6,009 bases of DNA from assembly GCA_024275615.1 (NCBI GenBank), contig JAJRYU010000057.1:1-6009 (forward strand), read 5' to 3'. The DNA comes from Planctomycetota bacterium (GTDB lineage: Bacteria; Planctomycetota; GCA-002687715; DRQF01). Below the pieces are notes generated by a model. That model ran no database searches. It was given only the letters and a program-made list of their open reading frames with translations, and had not been told where the DNA came from. Position numbers and translations under genes: made by a program. This document shows, piece after piece, positions 5,469 to 6,009 of this stretch (its first letter is position 1; each line of letters begins with the position of its first letter).

Positions 5469-6009
5469 CTATTCAGTTGCCGGCTTGACTACAGCTGAGG
5501 ACGTTATCTTCTTTCCGCGCACCAAGTAGACGATGGCAGAAAGGATAGAGATGGCCAACATGCCCCCTGATGTGAAGACAAACCAGAGGTTCTTTTCATG
5601 AACGAGATTGCCCCAGAAGCCGCCACCTCCGGCGGAATTGGCATATGAGTGCAATCCCGACAAGAGTTCGTTGGTGCCATAATAAGTCCAGAGCAGTACA
5701 TTGCCGCCCATGAAGATGAGCCAGGCATTCCAAAAAGCATTGATCTTCTTGGTGAAGCGACCATGGACAATCATCAGGAACCACAAAAAGAGGATGAGCG
5801 ACCATGTCTCTTTTGGATCCCAGCCCCAGAACCGTCCCCAAGAATCGTTGGCCCAAACACCTCCTAGAACTAAGCCAGCGAGAATGAAAACCGTTCCTAG
5901 GTTGACCGCGACGTCGCTCATCTTGAGCATGTTCTTGAGGTCTTCGTTGCTCTCCGCGTCGCGTTTCATGAGGAGCCAAGGGAGCGCGACCAGAGACATC
6001 AGAAAGGCC
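5469..6009 (-). CDS. ccsA: CcsA/ResC-type cytochrome c biogenesis protein (5' end outside window)
   Basis: This is the C-terminal 179 residues or so of a multi-pass membrane protein that carries heme across the membrane and presents it for attachment to apocytochrome c (System II). The frame stays open to the right edge, reading AFLMSLVALPWLL, so the ATG at 5997-5999 is probably internal. Numbering from that Met: a membrane helix at about 32-50, then the tryptophan-rich heme-handling motif WGRFWGWDPKETW (54-66). Next come a helix with conserved histidine H79 (MIVHGR), another helix (about 91-106), and GLHSYA with the second conserved histidine H117. These are the WWD motif and flanking histidines of CcsA. 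After HSYA comes a glycine-rich loop (SAGGGGFWG), an aromatic segment (KNLWFVF) and a further membrane helix (about 139-160), ending RGKKITSSAVVKPATE. Many short CcsA proteins end soon after HSYG, so this tail is longer than usual. Whether a ResB part is fused upstream cannot be seen here. Confidence 0.9.
   Translation of the reverse strand, partial: AFLMSLVALPWLLMKRDAESNEDLKNMLKMSDVAVNLGTVFILAGLVLGGVWANDSWGRFWGWDPKETWSLILFLWFLMIVHGRFTKKINAFWNAWLIFMGGNVLLWTYYGTNELLSGLHSYANSAGGGGFWGNLVHEKNLWFVFTSGGMLAISILSAIVYLVRGKKITSSAVVKPATE

Noticed and set aside
1..6009. CRISPR array, transposon, tRNA or rRNA
   Set aside because: I saw no regularly spaced repeats, transposase, terminal inverted repeats, or tRNA/rRNA signature on either strand.

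Overview
The window carries five clear protein genes and the last few codons of a sixth, in a bacterium with moderate GC content (about half). Exported and membrane-anchored proteins, System II-type cytochrome c maturation and a PhoB/PhoR-like two-component pair indicate an organism with an energised cytoplasmic membrane and a periplasm-like space. Several starts lack a strong Shine-Dalgarno sequence, and the CcsA-type heme handler has the form seen in PVC/Planctomycetota-like and Bacteroidota-like lineages. I favour a planctomycete-like or other non-proteobacterial Gram-negative, but this is weak inference and no rRNA or taxon marker is present.

Layout: (1) 1-40 is probably the 3' end of an upstream + strand gene. 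(2) 41-217 is a leader with a 12-bp direct repeat and a possible promoter. (3) 218-2658 is a translationally coupled operon: a PhoB-like response regulator, then a PhoR-like sensor kinase starting inside its stop codon (ATGA). (4) 2659-3171 is a 513-bp gap with no convincing gene but many inverted repeats, including a possible small structured RNA ending in a T tract near 2974 and a 20-bp dyad ahead of the next gene. (5) 3172-3969 encodes a membrane-anchored or exported coiled-coil protein of unknown function, with a C-terminal part faintly like Spy/CpxP (LTXXQ) proteins. (6) 3970-4131 is a convergent gap with a good intrinsic terminator. (7) On the minus strand, in transcription order, lie the C-terminal part of a CcsA/ResC-like heme handling protein running off the right edge (6009 to 5469), endonuclease III (5385 to 4729) and a small, very basic secreted protein (4566 to 4132).

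Functionally, the two-component pair senses an extracytoplasmic or membrane signal and controls transcription. Its similarity to PhoB/PhoR suggests phosphate, but no pst or phoU gene is visible to confirm that. CcsA supports heme attachment to c-type cytochromes, and Nth repairs oxidised pyrimidines. The two exported proteins are unrecognised. I see no mobile element, CRISPR array, tRNA, rRNA or convincing new multi-gene system. The parts most worth further work are the hairpin-rich gap at 2659-3171 and the two uncharacterised exported proteins.
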